Part shown: piece by piece, positions 8,354-16,108 of the stretch
Position numbering within the stretch: the stretch's first letter is position 1
How the letters are laid out: each line of letters opens with the position of its first letter
The notes under the pieces: generated by a model
What the model was told of the DNA's origin: nothing
The model's input: only the letters and a program-made list of their open reading frames with translations
The model's database searches: none
Program-made: the position numbers and the translations under genes
NCBI GenBank assembly: GCA_903851195.1
Contig: CAINNJ010000050.1
Location: 40,242 to 104,241 of the forward strand
DNA length: 64,000 bases
From: an uncultured Acidobacteriia bacterium
GTDB lineage: Bacteria > Acidobacteriota > Terriglobia > Bryobacterales > Bryobacteraceae
Reading direction: 5' to 3'

Positions 8354-10368
8354 TGGCAAAACCCGGCGCGCTGCGGCGCGGCATCCTGAAACTGCTCGAA
8401 ATCAAAGATTCCGAAATCCGGATTCTCACGCTGGAGCAGTGCCGCGATGCGGCGGACAAAGGTCTGCACGCGGGGGGCGCGTTTTCCGCCACCATCCCGC
8501 TGGTTGCGCTGTTCTACGGCGGCTTCATCGATCCCGATATTGCGGACCCCACGCGTCCCGGTCAGGACATGTTCGTGCTCAGCAAAGGGCATGCCGTGGC
8601 GGCGCTGGCGTCCATCTACGCGGATATCGGCTATTTTGATCGCTCCCTGCTGCGCAACTCCCGCTCGTGGTCGAGCATTCTGAACGGTCATCCGGGGCCC
8701 GTGCTGCCGGGTATCCAGATTGCCACCGGGCCGATGGGCCAAGGCTTGTCCGTGGCGCAGGGGTTCGCCCTGGCGGGCCGCAACAGTCCGAAGTTCGATT
8801 CCTACACGGTGACCGGCGACGGAGAACTGCAGGAAGGCACCATCTGGGAAGCCGTCATGTTCGCCGCCCAGAAGCACCTTGACAACCTGTGTGTCCTGGT
8901 GGACCAGAATAACGGGCAACTGGATATCGCCTCTCGCATGGTGTTTCCCATGCCGTGCCTCGAAGACGTGTTCACGGCTTTCGGCTGGCGCGTGCATAGT
9001 GTGGACGCCACCCAATACGACGGCGTGTACGCGGCGCTCGAAGAGTTCCGATACGGGCCGCGCAACGGCCAGCCGACCGCCATCATCTGTCATGGCCAGA
9101 AGGGTTTCGGCGCTTGCTCGGATTTCCTGAATAAGCACAAGGTGGTGATCGCGGACGGGCTGATGGAACAGGAACTCGCCATGCAGCGCCTGCGTCGCGA
9201 AGCCCGCTTGGCCGATTTCGAACGCTATCGGGAAAAAGTGGATACCGATACGCGCGCGGAACTCGACGCGCTAGCTCAGACAATGGGCCGTGAGAATCCG
9301 GCGGTTACCGCTCGCGTGCCTCGCCGCTGCAAAGCGATCCGCTACGATCCCGCCGCGCTGCCGAAGATCGATCCGAAGAAAGAGTACGCGTCTTCCGATA
9401 TCGTCACCGCCGCCATGAAGGTCTTCGCGCGCGACACGCGCGTGGTCTCCATCGATGCGGACCTCGCGACCACCAGCGGCCTCGAAGCGGGTGTGGCGGC
9501 GGTGGATCAACAGCGCGCGCTGAACGCCGGCGTCGCCGAAGCCAACATGATGAGCATGGGCGAGGCTTTCGCGGCACTGGGGCACAACACCTGGGTCAGC
9601 ACCTTCTGCCCGTTTTTCAACTGGCAGGTGCTGCGGCGAATCGCCGTGGGCCATCAGGAACGTCTGGAGGCCATGGAGGCTCCCGGCGGCTGGCTGAATG
9701 AAGGACACGGCCTGGATCTCACTTTCCTCGCCACCGGGCCGGACTTCGAGACCCGCACCAACGGCGCTACCCACATGGGCAATGACGACATCACGATGTT
9801 CGATGGCGTCGGCCACCTGAAGATTGTCAACGTCAGTTGCCCGCGGCAGTTGCTGGCCGTGATGCAGTGGATCATGGCGGGTAATCGCGGTCTGGTGTAC
9901 GTGCGCGTCATGCGGACGGCCTCCGCGGTTCTTTACGGCGAAGATCTCACGTTCGAATTCGGCAAATCCTGGGAACTACGCGGAAGCCCGGATGACGTTG
10001 CGGTAATCGTCACCAGCGGCCGCGCCGTTCACGAAGCCCTGGCCGCTGCGGAGCACTGCGCGGCGCATGGCGTGCCGGTCGGCGTGATCGATATGCCGTC
10101 GGTAGACGAAACGGCCCTGTTGAGGTTCGCCGAATCCGGCAAGCTGGTCGTTTTCGCCGAGCAGAATAACGGCTTCCTCTGGCAAAACTTCGCCCGAACG
10201 CTCCTCCGCCACCGCCGCGCGCCGGGCCCGACTCTGGCGCTGAACACTCTGACGTCGGATGGCAAACCGCAGTACATCCATTCCGGACTCTATGAGGAAC
10301 TGCTGGACGCCTTCCAACTGGCCCCGGCGCAAATTGCAGCAGCGGTAATGAAAGGGGTGAACGCATGA
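8353..10368 (+). CDS. transketolase (full length, single chain)
   Basis: 671 aa from the ATG at 8353, which overlaps the previous stop (TGATG). A GTG at 8350 is possible but less likely. The TPP-binding motif starts at GDGELQEGTIWEA and continues to LVDQNNGQLD. Substrate-site histidines occur in SKGHAVAALA and the NGHPG segment, and GPMGQGLSVAQG is present. The C-terminal half has the pyrimidine-binding domain (YASSDIVTAAMKVF, then GVAEANMMSMGEAFAALG, with the conserved Glu). It transfers two-carbon ketol units between sugar phosphates. Its place in this cluster suggests a specialised copy linked to the sugar pathway rather than the housekeeping enzyme. Confidence 0.9.
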   Translation: MAKPGALRRGILKLLEIKDSEIRILTLEQCRDAADKGLHAGGAFSATIPLVALFYGGFIDPDIADPTRPGQDMFVLSKGHAVAALASIYADIGYFDRSLLRNSRSWSSILNGHPGPVLPGIQIATGPMGQGLSVAQGFALAGRNSPKFDSYTVTGDGELQEGTIWEAVMFAAQKHLDNLCVLVDQNNGQLDIASRMVFPMPCLEDVFTAFGWRVHSVDATQYDGVYAALEEFRYGPRNGQPTAIICHGQKGFGACSDFLNKHKVVIADGLMEQELAMQRLRREARLADFERYREKVDTDTRAELDALAQTMGRENPAVTARVPRRCKAIRYDPAALPKIDPKKEYASSDIVTAAMKVFARDTRVVSIDADLATTSGLEAGVAAVDQQRALNAGVAEANMMSMGEAFAALGHNTWVSTFCPFFNWQVLRRIAVGHQERLEAMEAPGGWLNEGHGLDLTFLATGPDFETRTNGATHMGNDDITMFDGVGHLKIVNVSCPRQLLAVMQWIMAGNRGLVYVRVMRTASAVLYGEDLTFEFGKSWELRGSPDDVAVIVTSGRAVHEALAAAEHCAAHGVPVGVIDMPSVDETALLRFAESGKLVVFAEQNNGFLWQNFARTLLRHRRAPGPTLALNTLTSDGKPQYIHSGLYEELLDAFQLAPAQIAAAVMKGVNA

Positions 10369-10751
10369 GCGTGCCGGTGATTCATGAAAGCGAGGCTGAA
10401 GGTCTGGACCTGCCGGGGCGCAATTTGCGCTGGCTGGTGAACGCGGACCTGCTCGGATCGAAACACCTTTCCATGTGTGTGATCACGGTGGAACCGGGTC
10501 AGACCGTGCGTCCCGCGCACTCGCATCCCAACGGCGAAGAGGTGATCTATATCGTCACCGGATCCGGCCGGGTGCTGGTGAACGGCGAAGTGTCGGCGGT
10601 GCGGGCCGGCTCGGCGGTCCTGTTTCCGCAGGGCCAGATCCACATGCTGCAGAACAGCGGCGACGTGCAGATGAAAGTCGCCTGCTTCTTCGCGCCGGCG
10701 ACCGATCTGGACAACTACAAGTTTTTCGAAGGCGTGGAGTTTCCGTCGTAG
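10365..10751 (+). CDS. cupin-domain protein
   Basis: A 128-aa single-cupin protein overlapping the transketolase stop (ATGA), so it is the last gene of the run. Cupin motif 1 is seen as RPAHSHPNGEEVIYIVTGSG, with two His and a Glu for metal binding, and motif 2 as GSAVLFPQGQIHML, giving the third His. Small cupins of this kind bind or isomerise sugars or act as dioxygenases; the reaction here is not evident. No signal peptide. Confidence 0.85.
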   Translation: MSVPVIHESEAEGLDLPGRNLRWLVNADLLGSKHLSMCVITVEPGQTVRPAHSHPNGEEVIYIVTGSGRVLVNGEVSAVRAGSAVLFPQGQIHMLQNSGDVQMKVACFFAPATDLDNYKFFEGVEFPS

Positions 10752-10778
10752 ACGGCGTTATTTTCCGGGGCCGCCGTC
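10751..10778. terminator. hairpin between convergent genes
   Basis: GACGGCG (10751-10757) pairs with CGCCGTC (10772-10778) around a 14-nt loop at the meeting point of the cupin gene and the DUF6152 gene. There is no T tract. It overlaps the last codons of the minus-strand gene and could serve both directions. Confidence 0.4.
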
Positions 10779-11162
10779 ACCGGACGTGCCGGCGAATGCG
10801 CTCTTGCCGTCGGGGAACGTGACATTTGCGGCGGAAGCGAGATTCGATCCGTCCTTCGCCCGATAGCCGGTGACCGTCAACGTATCGCCCACTTTGATCG
10901 TGTTGCGCAGGATGCCGCGCCGGGCCAGAGCATTCGGACTGCCCGATTCAAAATCCCACACAGTCACCTTACCGGCTGCATCCTTCACGGCTAATGAAAA
11001 ATGCGCATGGGGATTCATCCACTCCACCTTGGTCACAACGCCGGTGAACTCCACCTTCTGGTTCTGATCGAACTCGGCCGCAAAGGAATGATGCGCCACG
11101 GCCGGCGCCGACACCAGCAACCCAATGGCGGTCATCAAACAGGCAAGCACAAAAGCTCTCAT
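10758..11162 (-). CDS. DUF6152-family secreted protein
   Basis: A 134-aa protein with a clear signal peptide (MRAFVLACLMTAIGLLVSAP, cleavage near AVA). The mature part begins HHSFAAEFD and contains EFTGVVTKVEWMNPHAHF and VGDTLTVTGYRAKDG, the pattern of the small DUF6152 beta-barrel proteins common in Acidobacteria and proteobacteria. The paired His at the mature start may bind metal, which is a guess. It is first in coordinates of a three-gene minus-strand group with two DUF6644 membrane proteins, which such proteins often accompany. Confidence 0.75.
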   Translation of the reverse strand: MRAFVLACLMTAIGLLVSAPAVAHHSFAAEFDQNQKVEFTGVVTKVEWMNPHAHFSLAVKDAAGKVTVWDFESGSPNALARRGILRNTIKVGDTLTVTGYRAKDGSNLASAANVTFPDGKSAFAGTSGDGGPGK

Positions 11163-11185
11163 ATAGTCCTCGAATTGTTGGGCCG

Positions 11186-11659
11186 TCAGTAGAATCCGAT
11201 CGCCCGGCCACCCGCGCCCACGCTAAACCACAGTGTAAGCGATACCGCCGCGGCCAGTACCGAAACGATCCTCGACGCGGTTCCGTTCTTCCTGACCAGC
11301 CACCGGATCACGCTCCAGTGGAAAGCGATGGCGAAAAACAACATCGTCATCTTGAAAAAGAACGGCGGATTTTCGTAGCACTTCATCGCTTCGGAAAGGA
11401 ACAGCGCAAAGCCGCTTAGCAGCATCACCGCGAGGCTCCCGAAGGTCAGAGGTGCCAGCGCCCGCGAAACCGTCCCCAGGCTCTGCTTTCGCAGACCGAC
11501 GCCCATCAGGCGCAGGTTCAGCACAATCACGGTCCCAAACAGAACGGTGAGCGCGAACAGGTGAATGGTTTCGATAATCGGAAACAAAACTCTGGAATCG
11601 CGAATGGCGGCGGACACTGCCGTGTTGTCCGCCCACAGGAAGAAGGGTCGAAGGGACAT
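11186..11659 (-). CDS. DUF6644-family membrane protein (copy 2)
   Basis: 157 aa from the ATG at 11659 (MSLRPFFLWADNT). The frame stays open to 11707 but that part is the tail of the neighbour. Four hydrophobic segments are visible: FPIIETIHLFALTVLFGTVI, the stretch around FGSLAVMLLSGFALFL, FFFKMTMLFFAIAFHW and a C-terminal VSVLAAAVSLTLWFSVG. It matches the DUF6644 layout and is a paralogue of the gene just upstream: both start MSL, and both carry RDSRVLFPIIE or RESVWLFPIIE followed by a DLRL/NLRL helix end. An inner-membrane protein of unknown function. Confidence 0.7.
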   Translation of the reverse strand: MSLRPFFLWADNTAVSAAIRDSRVLFPIIETIHLFALTVLFGTVIVLNLRLMGVGLRKQSLGTVSRALAPLTFGSLAVMLLSGFALFLSEAMKCYENPPFFFKMTMLFFAIAFHWSVIRWLVRKNGTASRIVSVLAAAVSLTLWFSVGAGGRAIGFY

Positions 11660-11672
11660 TCGTGATCTGCCT

Positions 11673-12164
11673 CTAAAAGTTGTACGCCATGGTTCGCCCG
11701 GCCGCAATCACGCCGGCCCAGAGAATCATGCCCGTGATTCCCGCCAGGCGCGCCCGGAACGGCGGAATCTCCTGCGTGTCCCAGGTGGCGATCCGGCGTC
11801 GCAGCGTGAGCTCGAAAATCGCCGCGTTGAGGCCCGCGAGCAGCAAAAACAGGACTTTGAGGCGAAACCAGATACTGCCGTAAGCTTTGTCCGCCTGCGA
11901 CAGGAACAGCAGAATCCCGGTGACGAACATGATGGCGAAACCGGAGAGGCTCCACGGCATCAGCTGGTTCGAAACCTGCGAAACGGGCTCTTTCTTCAGC
12001 AGCAAGCCGGCCAGGCGCAGGTCCATCACCAGCAGCGTCCCCACCGAAAGGGAAAGCGCCAGCACATGCGTGCCCTCGATAATCGGGAAAAGCCAGACCG
12101 ATTCCCGGATCGCCGTTCCCCACTCCGAGTTCTGAAGCCAGTGACAAAGATCCTGGAGAGACAT
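11673..12164 (-). CDS. DUF6644-family membrane protein (copy 1)
   Basis: A 163-aa protein with four predicted transmembrane helices, starting MSLQDLCHWLQNSEWGTAIR. Shared family features are RESVWLFPIIEGTHVLALSL, VGTLLVMDLRLAGLLL, SGFAIMFVTGILLFLSQAD and a last helix ITGMILWAGVIAAGRTMA. It lies 13 nt upstream of its paralogue and is the first gene of the minus-strand group. It faces the HpaI-aldolase gene across a control region of about 150 nt with inverted repeats. Function unknown; DUF6644 proteins are often found near secreted DUF6152 proteins, as here. Confidence 0.7.
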   Translation of the reverse strand: MSLQDLCHWLQNSEWGTAIRESVWLFPIIEGTHVLALSLSVGTLLVMDLRLAGLLLKKEPVSQVSNQLMPWSLSGFAIMFVTGILLFLSQADKAYGSIWFRLKVLFLLLAGLNAAIFELTLRRRIATWDTQEIPPFRARLAGITGMILWAGVIAAGRTMAYNF

Positions 12165-12252
12165 TTCCCTTCCAGCATAAAGAATGCTTTGGGGCGCGCC
12201 CGGAAAATCGGCCGCGGGACTCGCAAACGCCCGGCGTATATAGTCGGAAAAG

Positions 12253-12298
12253 AGCCGTAAGACGAATTACGGCTTGCAATTCACCGTTCGCATTGCAA
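12253..12298. promoter_or_regulatory. two adjacent inverted repeats in a divergent intergenic region
   Basis: An 8-bp inverted repeat (AGCCGTAA 12253-12260 / TTACGGCT 12267-12274) abuts a 7-bp one (TTGCAAT 12274-12280 / ATTGCAA 12292-12298). The second ends just before the AAAAGGAGA ribosome-binding site of the aldolase gene at 12312. Spacings of 6 and 11 nt suit either dimeric repressor sites or RNA hairpins in the leader. A TATATAGT sequence at 12237-12244 may belong to a promoter. Confidence 0.4.
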
Positions 12299-12311
12299 AA
12301 GGAGACGACCG

Positions 12312-13154
12312 ATGTCCGACGTTACCAGCGGCGCCCGATTCAAAGAAGAACTTCGACAGGGGGCGCCCAAGATGGGGCTTTTCCTCAATTCGCACAGCCC
12401 CACCGTGGCCGAACAACTGGCTCACAGCGGCTACGACTGGCTGCTGATCGATTCACAGCACGGTCCCATGGGCTTTGAAAAACTGTCCGCCATGATCGCG
12501 GCAGTCGCCAGCGGGGGCGCGAAATCGATGGTCCGGGTCGCCGGCTATCATGATCGCGGCGGCATTCAGCAGGCCCTCGATCTGGGCGCCGACGGGGTGT
12601 TAGTCCCCTACATCAATACCGCCGACGAAGCTCGCGAAGCCGTCAGCTGCGCGCTCTATCCCATGGCCGGAACGCGCTCCGTTTACTTTCCGCAGCGCTG
12701 CACGAACAAAGCGGGGCTGCTGGGCTACGTGGGCAATTCCAATAAGAACGTGATCGTCGCGCTGCAGGTGGAAACCGCGGCCTGTATTGAGAACATCGAA
12801 GAGATTGCCGCCATTCCGGGCGTCGACATGCTGTTCCTCGGCCAGAACGATCTCTGCATGTCGATGGGCCTCTATGAAAAATACGAGTTCCCGCACATGT
12901 ACACTTCGCCCGAACTCGGCGAAGCGACGCAGAAACTGGTCGCGCACGCGCAGAAAAACAACGTGATTCTGGGTATTTTCCTCTTCGGCACGTCGCGCGT
13001 GGCCGAATTCCTTGAGAAAGGCTTCCGCTTCATTTCCATCGGCAACGATCTGCATCACATCCTGACGCAGGCCACCGCTTACGTAAAAGACATGGAGTCG
13101 GTCAGCGAAGCCGCGGGCGCGAAGTGGACCCGGCGCGACACCGCGCTGATGTAG
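12312..13154 (+). CDS. HpcH/HpaI-type aldolase
   Basis: A 280-aa class II aldolase of the HpaI/2-dehydro-3-deoxyglucarate aldolase family. Visible family features are GLFLNSHSPTVAEQLAHSGY, LLIDSQHGPMGFE (Asp/His), DLGADGVLVPYINTADEA, ALQVETAACIENIEEIA (metal-binding Glu) and DMLFLGQNDLCMSMG (second metal ligand Asp). It cleaves 2-oxo-4-hydroxy acids to pyruvate or an analogue and an aldehyde. A strong AAAAGGAGA site precedes the ATG. It is followed by a hairpin terminator, so it is probably transcribed alone. A second HpaI homologue occurs at 42315-43085. Confidence 0.87.
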   Translation: MSDVTSGARFKEELRQGAPKMGLFLNSHSPTVAEQLAHSGYDWLLIDSQHGPMGFEKLSAMIAAVASGGAKSMVRVAGYHDRGGIQQALDLGADGVLVPYINTADEAREAVSCALYPMAGTRSVYFPQRCTNKAGLLGYVGNSNKNVIVALQVETAACIENIEEIAAIPGVDMLFLGQNDLCMSMGLYEKYEFPHMYTSPELGEATQKLVAHAQKNNVILGIFLFGTSRVAEFLEKGFRFISIGNDLHHILTQATAYVKDMESVSEAAGAKWTRRDTALM

Positions 13155-13170
13155 CGGGAACCCTATAGCG

Positions 13171-13197
13171 CGGCGGAATCTCCCCGAGGTTCCGCCG
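13171..13197 (+). terminator. hairpin terminator after the aldolase gene
   Basis: CGGCGGAA (13171-13178) pairs perfectly with TTCCGCCG (13190-13197). The 11-nt loop contains a further small CTC/GAG pairing. It lies 16 nt after the aldolase stop. There is no T run. Confidence 0.55.
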
Positions 13198-13206
13198 CCT
13201 GTCCGC

Positions 13207-13524
13207 TCAGGCGCTTTCGGTCGCCTCGAGGAAAGTTTCGACGGCGCGCGGGACACGCAACGCCACATGGAAGCGAGAGCAGGGGTCTTTTCGATCGCTA
13301 CACAGAACGCCTCGCACCGGCCGCACTCCGCGATCCGCCAGCCTCTGCAACTCCGATTTTTCTTCCGCTGTCGCAATGGTCGCGAACAACCGCGCGGCCG
13401 GTGCTTCCAGAGCCTCGCGGACAATGAAATTCCCCTCACGTCCTGAACGGCCGGACTCCGCGCGCGCGTGCCGACATCTCTCGCCGCAAACCGGCAGGCG
13501 AACTCGCATCAGCGCTTCGTTCAT
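13207..13524 (-). CDS. hypothetical protein, doubtful
   Basis: An open frame of 105 codons starting ATG at 13524 (MNEALMRVRLPVCGERC) and not recognised. The C-terminal half looks protein-like (NFIVREALEAPAARLFATIA, then KSELQRLADRG), but no family could be named. Its start overlaps the stop of another minus-strand frame (ATGA), as in an operon. Both lie in an otherwise empty stretch between the aldolase terminator and the gallate operon. It may be a real small gene or a decayed one. Confidence 0.25.
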   Translation of the reverse strand: MNEALMRVRLPVCGERCRHARAESGRSGREGNFIVREALEAPAARLFATIATAEEKSELQRLADRGVRPVRGVLCSDRKDPCSRFHVALRVPRAVETFLEATESA

Positions 13525-13676
13525 CTGAGCGCTTCGCTCATCGCAAGGTCGCCACGCGGAATGCGCTGGCTGACCATGTTGTACGCCTCCGCTGCCAGAC
13601 TCAGAGGGACCGCAGCCTCTTCTTTACAGCAGAACAGACATCTCCGCAGCGGCGTGAAACCCTTTGCGGGTAGCCT
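13521..13676 (-). other. possible relic of a small gene in the 13.2-13.7 kb gap
   Basis: The minus strand between stops at 13677 and 13521 encodes 51 residues, including CLFCCKEEAAVPLSLAAEAY and SQRIPRGDLAMSEAL. It has no ATG, GTG or TTG at its beginning, although an ATG exists in the neighbouring frame (13639-13641). A frameshifted small Cys-containing gene is one reading. The DNA here also has an imperfect direct repeat (13512-13525 and 13529-13542, one mismatch). Otherwise I see nothing in 13198-13718. Confidence 0.2.
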
Positions 13677-13718
13677 TCAGATGTCGAATTCTGTAGAGCA
13701 ATTCGCCGCCCGGGTTCG

Positions 13719-13747
13719 TTGACACAATGTATGGCGGCTGTCATACT
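13719..13747 (+). promoter_or_regulatory. probable sigma70-type promoter of the gallate operon
   Basis: TTGACA (13719-13724), 17-nt spacer, CATACT (13742-13747). The predicted start of transcription falls at about 13754, exactly on an in-frame GTG, so the mRNA may be leaderless. The ATG at 13727 lies inside the promoter and could not be translated from this transcript. Confidence 0.5.
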
Positions 13748-13753
13748 GCCATC

Positions 13754-14668
13754 GTGTCCGTGACAAATGAAAACCCCACCCCCGAAGCGTGGGCTGCGAT
13801 TGAAGGCGGTTACGACCTCCAGGTCCACGTCGCGCCCGACGTCATTGAACGCCGGATTGACGATCTGGATCTCGCCAAAGACTTCCTCGCGCACGGGCTG
13901 AAGGGCTTCGTCCTCAAGTCGCACTATTTCCCCACCGCGGAACGCGCGCAGGTAGTCACGAAAGCCGTGCCCGGCATCCGTGCCTTCGGAGCCATCGTGC
14001 TGAACCACAGCATCGGCGGTCTGAATCCCGTGGCCGTGGAACTGGCCGGAAGAAGCAAATGCCGCATTGTCTGGATGCCCACGGTGGACGCCGCGAACGA
14101 AACCGCGGGGCGGCCCGACGGCACGAAGAAACACTTGCCGTTCTGGGCGAAAATTCAGCTGGAACTGGCTTCCATCGGCATCGCGCCGCCGCCCATGACC
14201 GTGCTGGACGCGGATGGCGAACTCCGCCCCGAAGTCCGCACCTGCCTCGAACTGATCCGCAAATACGACATGATTCTCGCCACCGGACATCTCGGCCGCA
14301 AAGAGATTCTGGCGCTCGTCAGGGCGGCGAAAGAGATGAACCTGCAGCGCGTGATGGTGACGCATGCCGAATTTCCGTCGCAAAGCCTCACGTCGGCCGA
14401 ACAGGTGGAACTGGCCGATCTCGGCGCCATGATCGAACACTGCTTCACCACCATGCACACCGGCAAGGCCTCCTGGGAGACCGTGTTCGACAGCATCCGC
14501 CAGGTGGGTCCGGAACGCTGTATTATCTCGACGGATCTGGGCCAGACCATCAATCCTCCGGTCTCCGACGGGTTTGCCATGTTCGCGCAGACGCTGATGG
14601 ACGCCGGTTTCAGCGCGGACGACGTCCGTCGCATGGCAGTCACCAATGCCGGCGCCATGATCGAATAA
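13754..14668 (+). CDS. DUF6282-like amidohydrolase-fold protein
   Basis: 304 aa from GTG 13754, chosen because the best promoter starts there; ATG 13727 would add nine residues. Metal-binding motifs of the amidohydrolase fold can be seen: DLQVHVAPD (HxA/H-type strand), GFVLKSHYF (Lys and His), VMVTHAEFPS (His) and IISTDLGQ (Asp). It matches the layout of DUF6282 proteins. It is first in an operon with galB, galC and galA homologues, so it may hydrolyse or hydrate a pathway intermediate. LigI/LigJ-type enzymes of related pathways share the fold, but the specific reaction is not shown. Confidence 0.7.
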   Translation: MSVTNENPTPEAWAAIEGGYDLQVHVAPDVIERRIDDLDLAKDFLAHGLKGFVLKSHYFPTAERAQVVTKAVPGIRAFGAIVLNHSIGGLNPVAVELAGRSKCRIVWMPTVDAANETAGRPDGTKKHLPFWAKIQLELASIGIAPPPMTVLDADGELRPEVRTCLELIRKYDMILATGHLGRKEILALVRAAKEMNLQRVMVTHAEFPSQSLTSAEQVELADLGAMIEHCFTTMHTGKASWETVFDSIRQVGPERCIISTDLGQTINPPVSDGFAMFAQTLMDAGFSADDVRRMAVTNAGAMIE

Positions 14669-14680
14669 ATACCAGAACCC

Positions 14681-15403
14681 ATGCCCGATCAGAAATCAGT
14701 TCTCGTCGTCAGCGCGCATGCCGCCGATTTCGTGTGGCGCGCCGGAGGCGCCATCGCGCTCTACGCCTCGCGCGGCTACCGCGTGCGCATCCTCTGCCTC
14801 TCCTTCGGCGAACGCGGTGAAAGTCAGGGCGCCTGGAAGAAGCCCGGCATGACCATCGAACGCGTGAAGGAAATCCGGCGCGCGGAATCCACCCGTGCCG
14901 CGTCCATTCTGGGCGCTGAAATTCGTTTCTTCGATTCCGGCGATTACCCCATCGTCGTCTCCCAGGAAACCATCGACGCGATGGTGAATGAATACCGCGA
15001 ACTGCAGCCCGAGTTTGTTCTGACGCACTCGTTCGCGGACCCGTATAATCCCGACCATCCCACCGCCAACAACATCACGCTCCAGACCCGCGTCTATGCG
15101 CAGGCGCTGGGCTATCCGGCGCCTGGCAAGCCGCTCGAGGCGCCGCCCGTCTTCCTCTTCGAACCGCATCAGCCCGAGCAGTGCGACTGGAAGCCGCAGG
15201 TGCTGCTGGACGTCACCTCGGTCTGGGAAACCAAGCACAAATCGATGGAATCCATGGAAGCCCAGACGCACCTCTGGGAATATTACACTGATCTGGGCAA
15301 ACGGCGTGGTACCCAGGCGGTGCGCAACGGCGGCGCGAAGACCATTAAATACGCGGAAGCCTTCCAGCGTGTCTATCCGCAGGTCACCTCGGAACTCTCG
15401 TAA
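14681..15403 (+). CDS. galB: 4-oxalomesaconate hydratase (GalB-like, PIG-L fold)
   Basis: A 240-aa PIG-L/LmbE-fold protein. The N-terminus VVSAHAADFVWRAGGAIALY, then LCLSFGERGESQGAW, FDSGDYP, HSFADPYNPDHP and FEPHQPEQCDWKP closely follow the GalB type from Pseudomonas gallate catabolism. GalB is unusual in using the deacetylase fold and its zinc (the AHAADF and HPTANN His/Asp) to hydrate 4-oxalomesaconate to 4-carboxy-4-hydroxy-2-oxoadipate. It sits 12 nt after the amidohydrolase-like gene and 6 nt before galC. The order galB-galC-galA supports the call, which is otherwise from remembered family features. Confidence 0.85.
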   Translation: MPDQKSVLVVSAHAADFVWRAGGAIALYASRGYRVRILCLSFGERGESQGAWKKPGMTIERVKEIRRAESTRAASILGAEIRFFDSGDYPIVVSQETIDAMVNEYRELQPEFVLTHSFADPYNPDHPTANNITLQTRVYAQALGYPAPGKPLEAPPVFLFEPHQPEQCDWKPQVLLDVTSVWETKHKSMESMEAQTHLWEYYTDLGKRRGTQAVRNGGAKTIKYAEAFQRVYPQVTSELS

Positions 15404-15409
15404 GAAATC

Positions 15410-16096
15410 ATGAGAAACGTGGTCGTTCGTAATATCCCGCGTCCGGACCCCGCGGTGGTGGAAATTCTTGGCGGACTCGGCGTTGCCACCACGCATGAGG
15501 CGCAGGGCAGGCGGGGTCTGCTCAATCCTTACATGCGCCCGATCTATCCTTCCGCGCGCGTATGCGGCGCCGCCGTGACAGTATCCTGCCAGCCCGGCGA
15601 CAACCTCATGATCCACGCGGCGGTGGAAGTCTGCAAGCCGGGTGACGTTCTGGTGGTCACCACGACTTCGGAATCCACCGACGGCATGTTCGGCGACCTG
15701 CTGGGCGTGTCCTGCCGCGCTCACGGCGTTCGGGGACTGATTATCGATGCCGGCATTCGCGACACCGCGGAACTTACCGGGATGGACTTCCCCGTCTGGG
15801 CCAAAGCAATTTCGGCGCAGGGAACCGTAAAGGCCACTGCCGGATCCGTCAATATTCCCGTGGTCTGCGCCGGTGCTTTGGTGAATCCCGGGGATGTGAT
15901 GATCGGCGATAACGATGGCGTGGTCGTGGTGCCGCGGGAAATCGCTGAGGCCGTTGCCAAACTCGGCGAGGCGCGCCTGGCGAAAGAAGAGAAAACGCGC
16001 GAACGGCTGCGCAACGGCGAACTCGGCGTCGAATTTTACGGCCTCCGCGCGAAGCTGAAAGAACTGGGCGTCGAGTACGTGGACGGTTCGGAATAG
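15410..16096 (+). CDS. galC: 4-carboxy-4-hydroxy-2-oxoadipate aldolase (GalC/LigK, RraA fold)
   Basis: A 228-aa protein of the HMG/CHA aldolase and RraA-like family. The active-site strand GVRGLIIDAGIRD supplies the Arg and Asp that bind substrate and Mg, and GVATTHEAQGRRGLL and GDLLGVSCRAHG are also typical. It cleaves the product of GalB into pyruvate and oxaloacetate and often also decarboxylates oxaloacetate. Cytoplasmic. It is tightly packed between galB and the dioxygenase (12-nt gap), which completes the lower gallate pathway. Confidence 0.87.
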   Translation: MRNVVVRNIPRPDPAVVEILGGLGVATTHEAQGRRGLLNPYMRPIYPSARVCGAAVTVSCQPGDNLMIHAAVEVCKPGDVLVVTTTSESTDGMFGDLLGVSCRAHGVRGLIIDAGIRDTAELTGMDFPVWAKAISAQGTVKATAGSVNIPVVCAGALVNPGDVMIGDNDGVVVVPREIAEAVAKLGEARLAKEEKTRERLRNGELGVEFYGLRAKLKELGVEYVDGSE

Positions 16097-16108
16097 CGAG
16101 GAGCAGAT

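Noticed and set aside
13727..13753. ATG 13727 as the start of the first gene of the gallate operon
   Set aside because: It falls between the -35 and -10 elements of the best promoter, so it would not be on that transcript.
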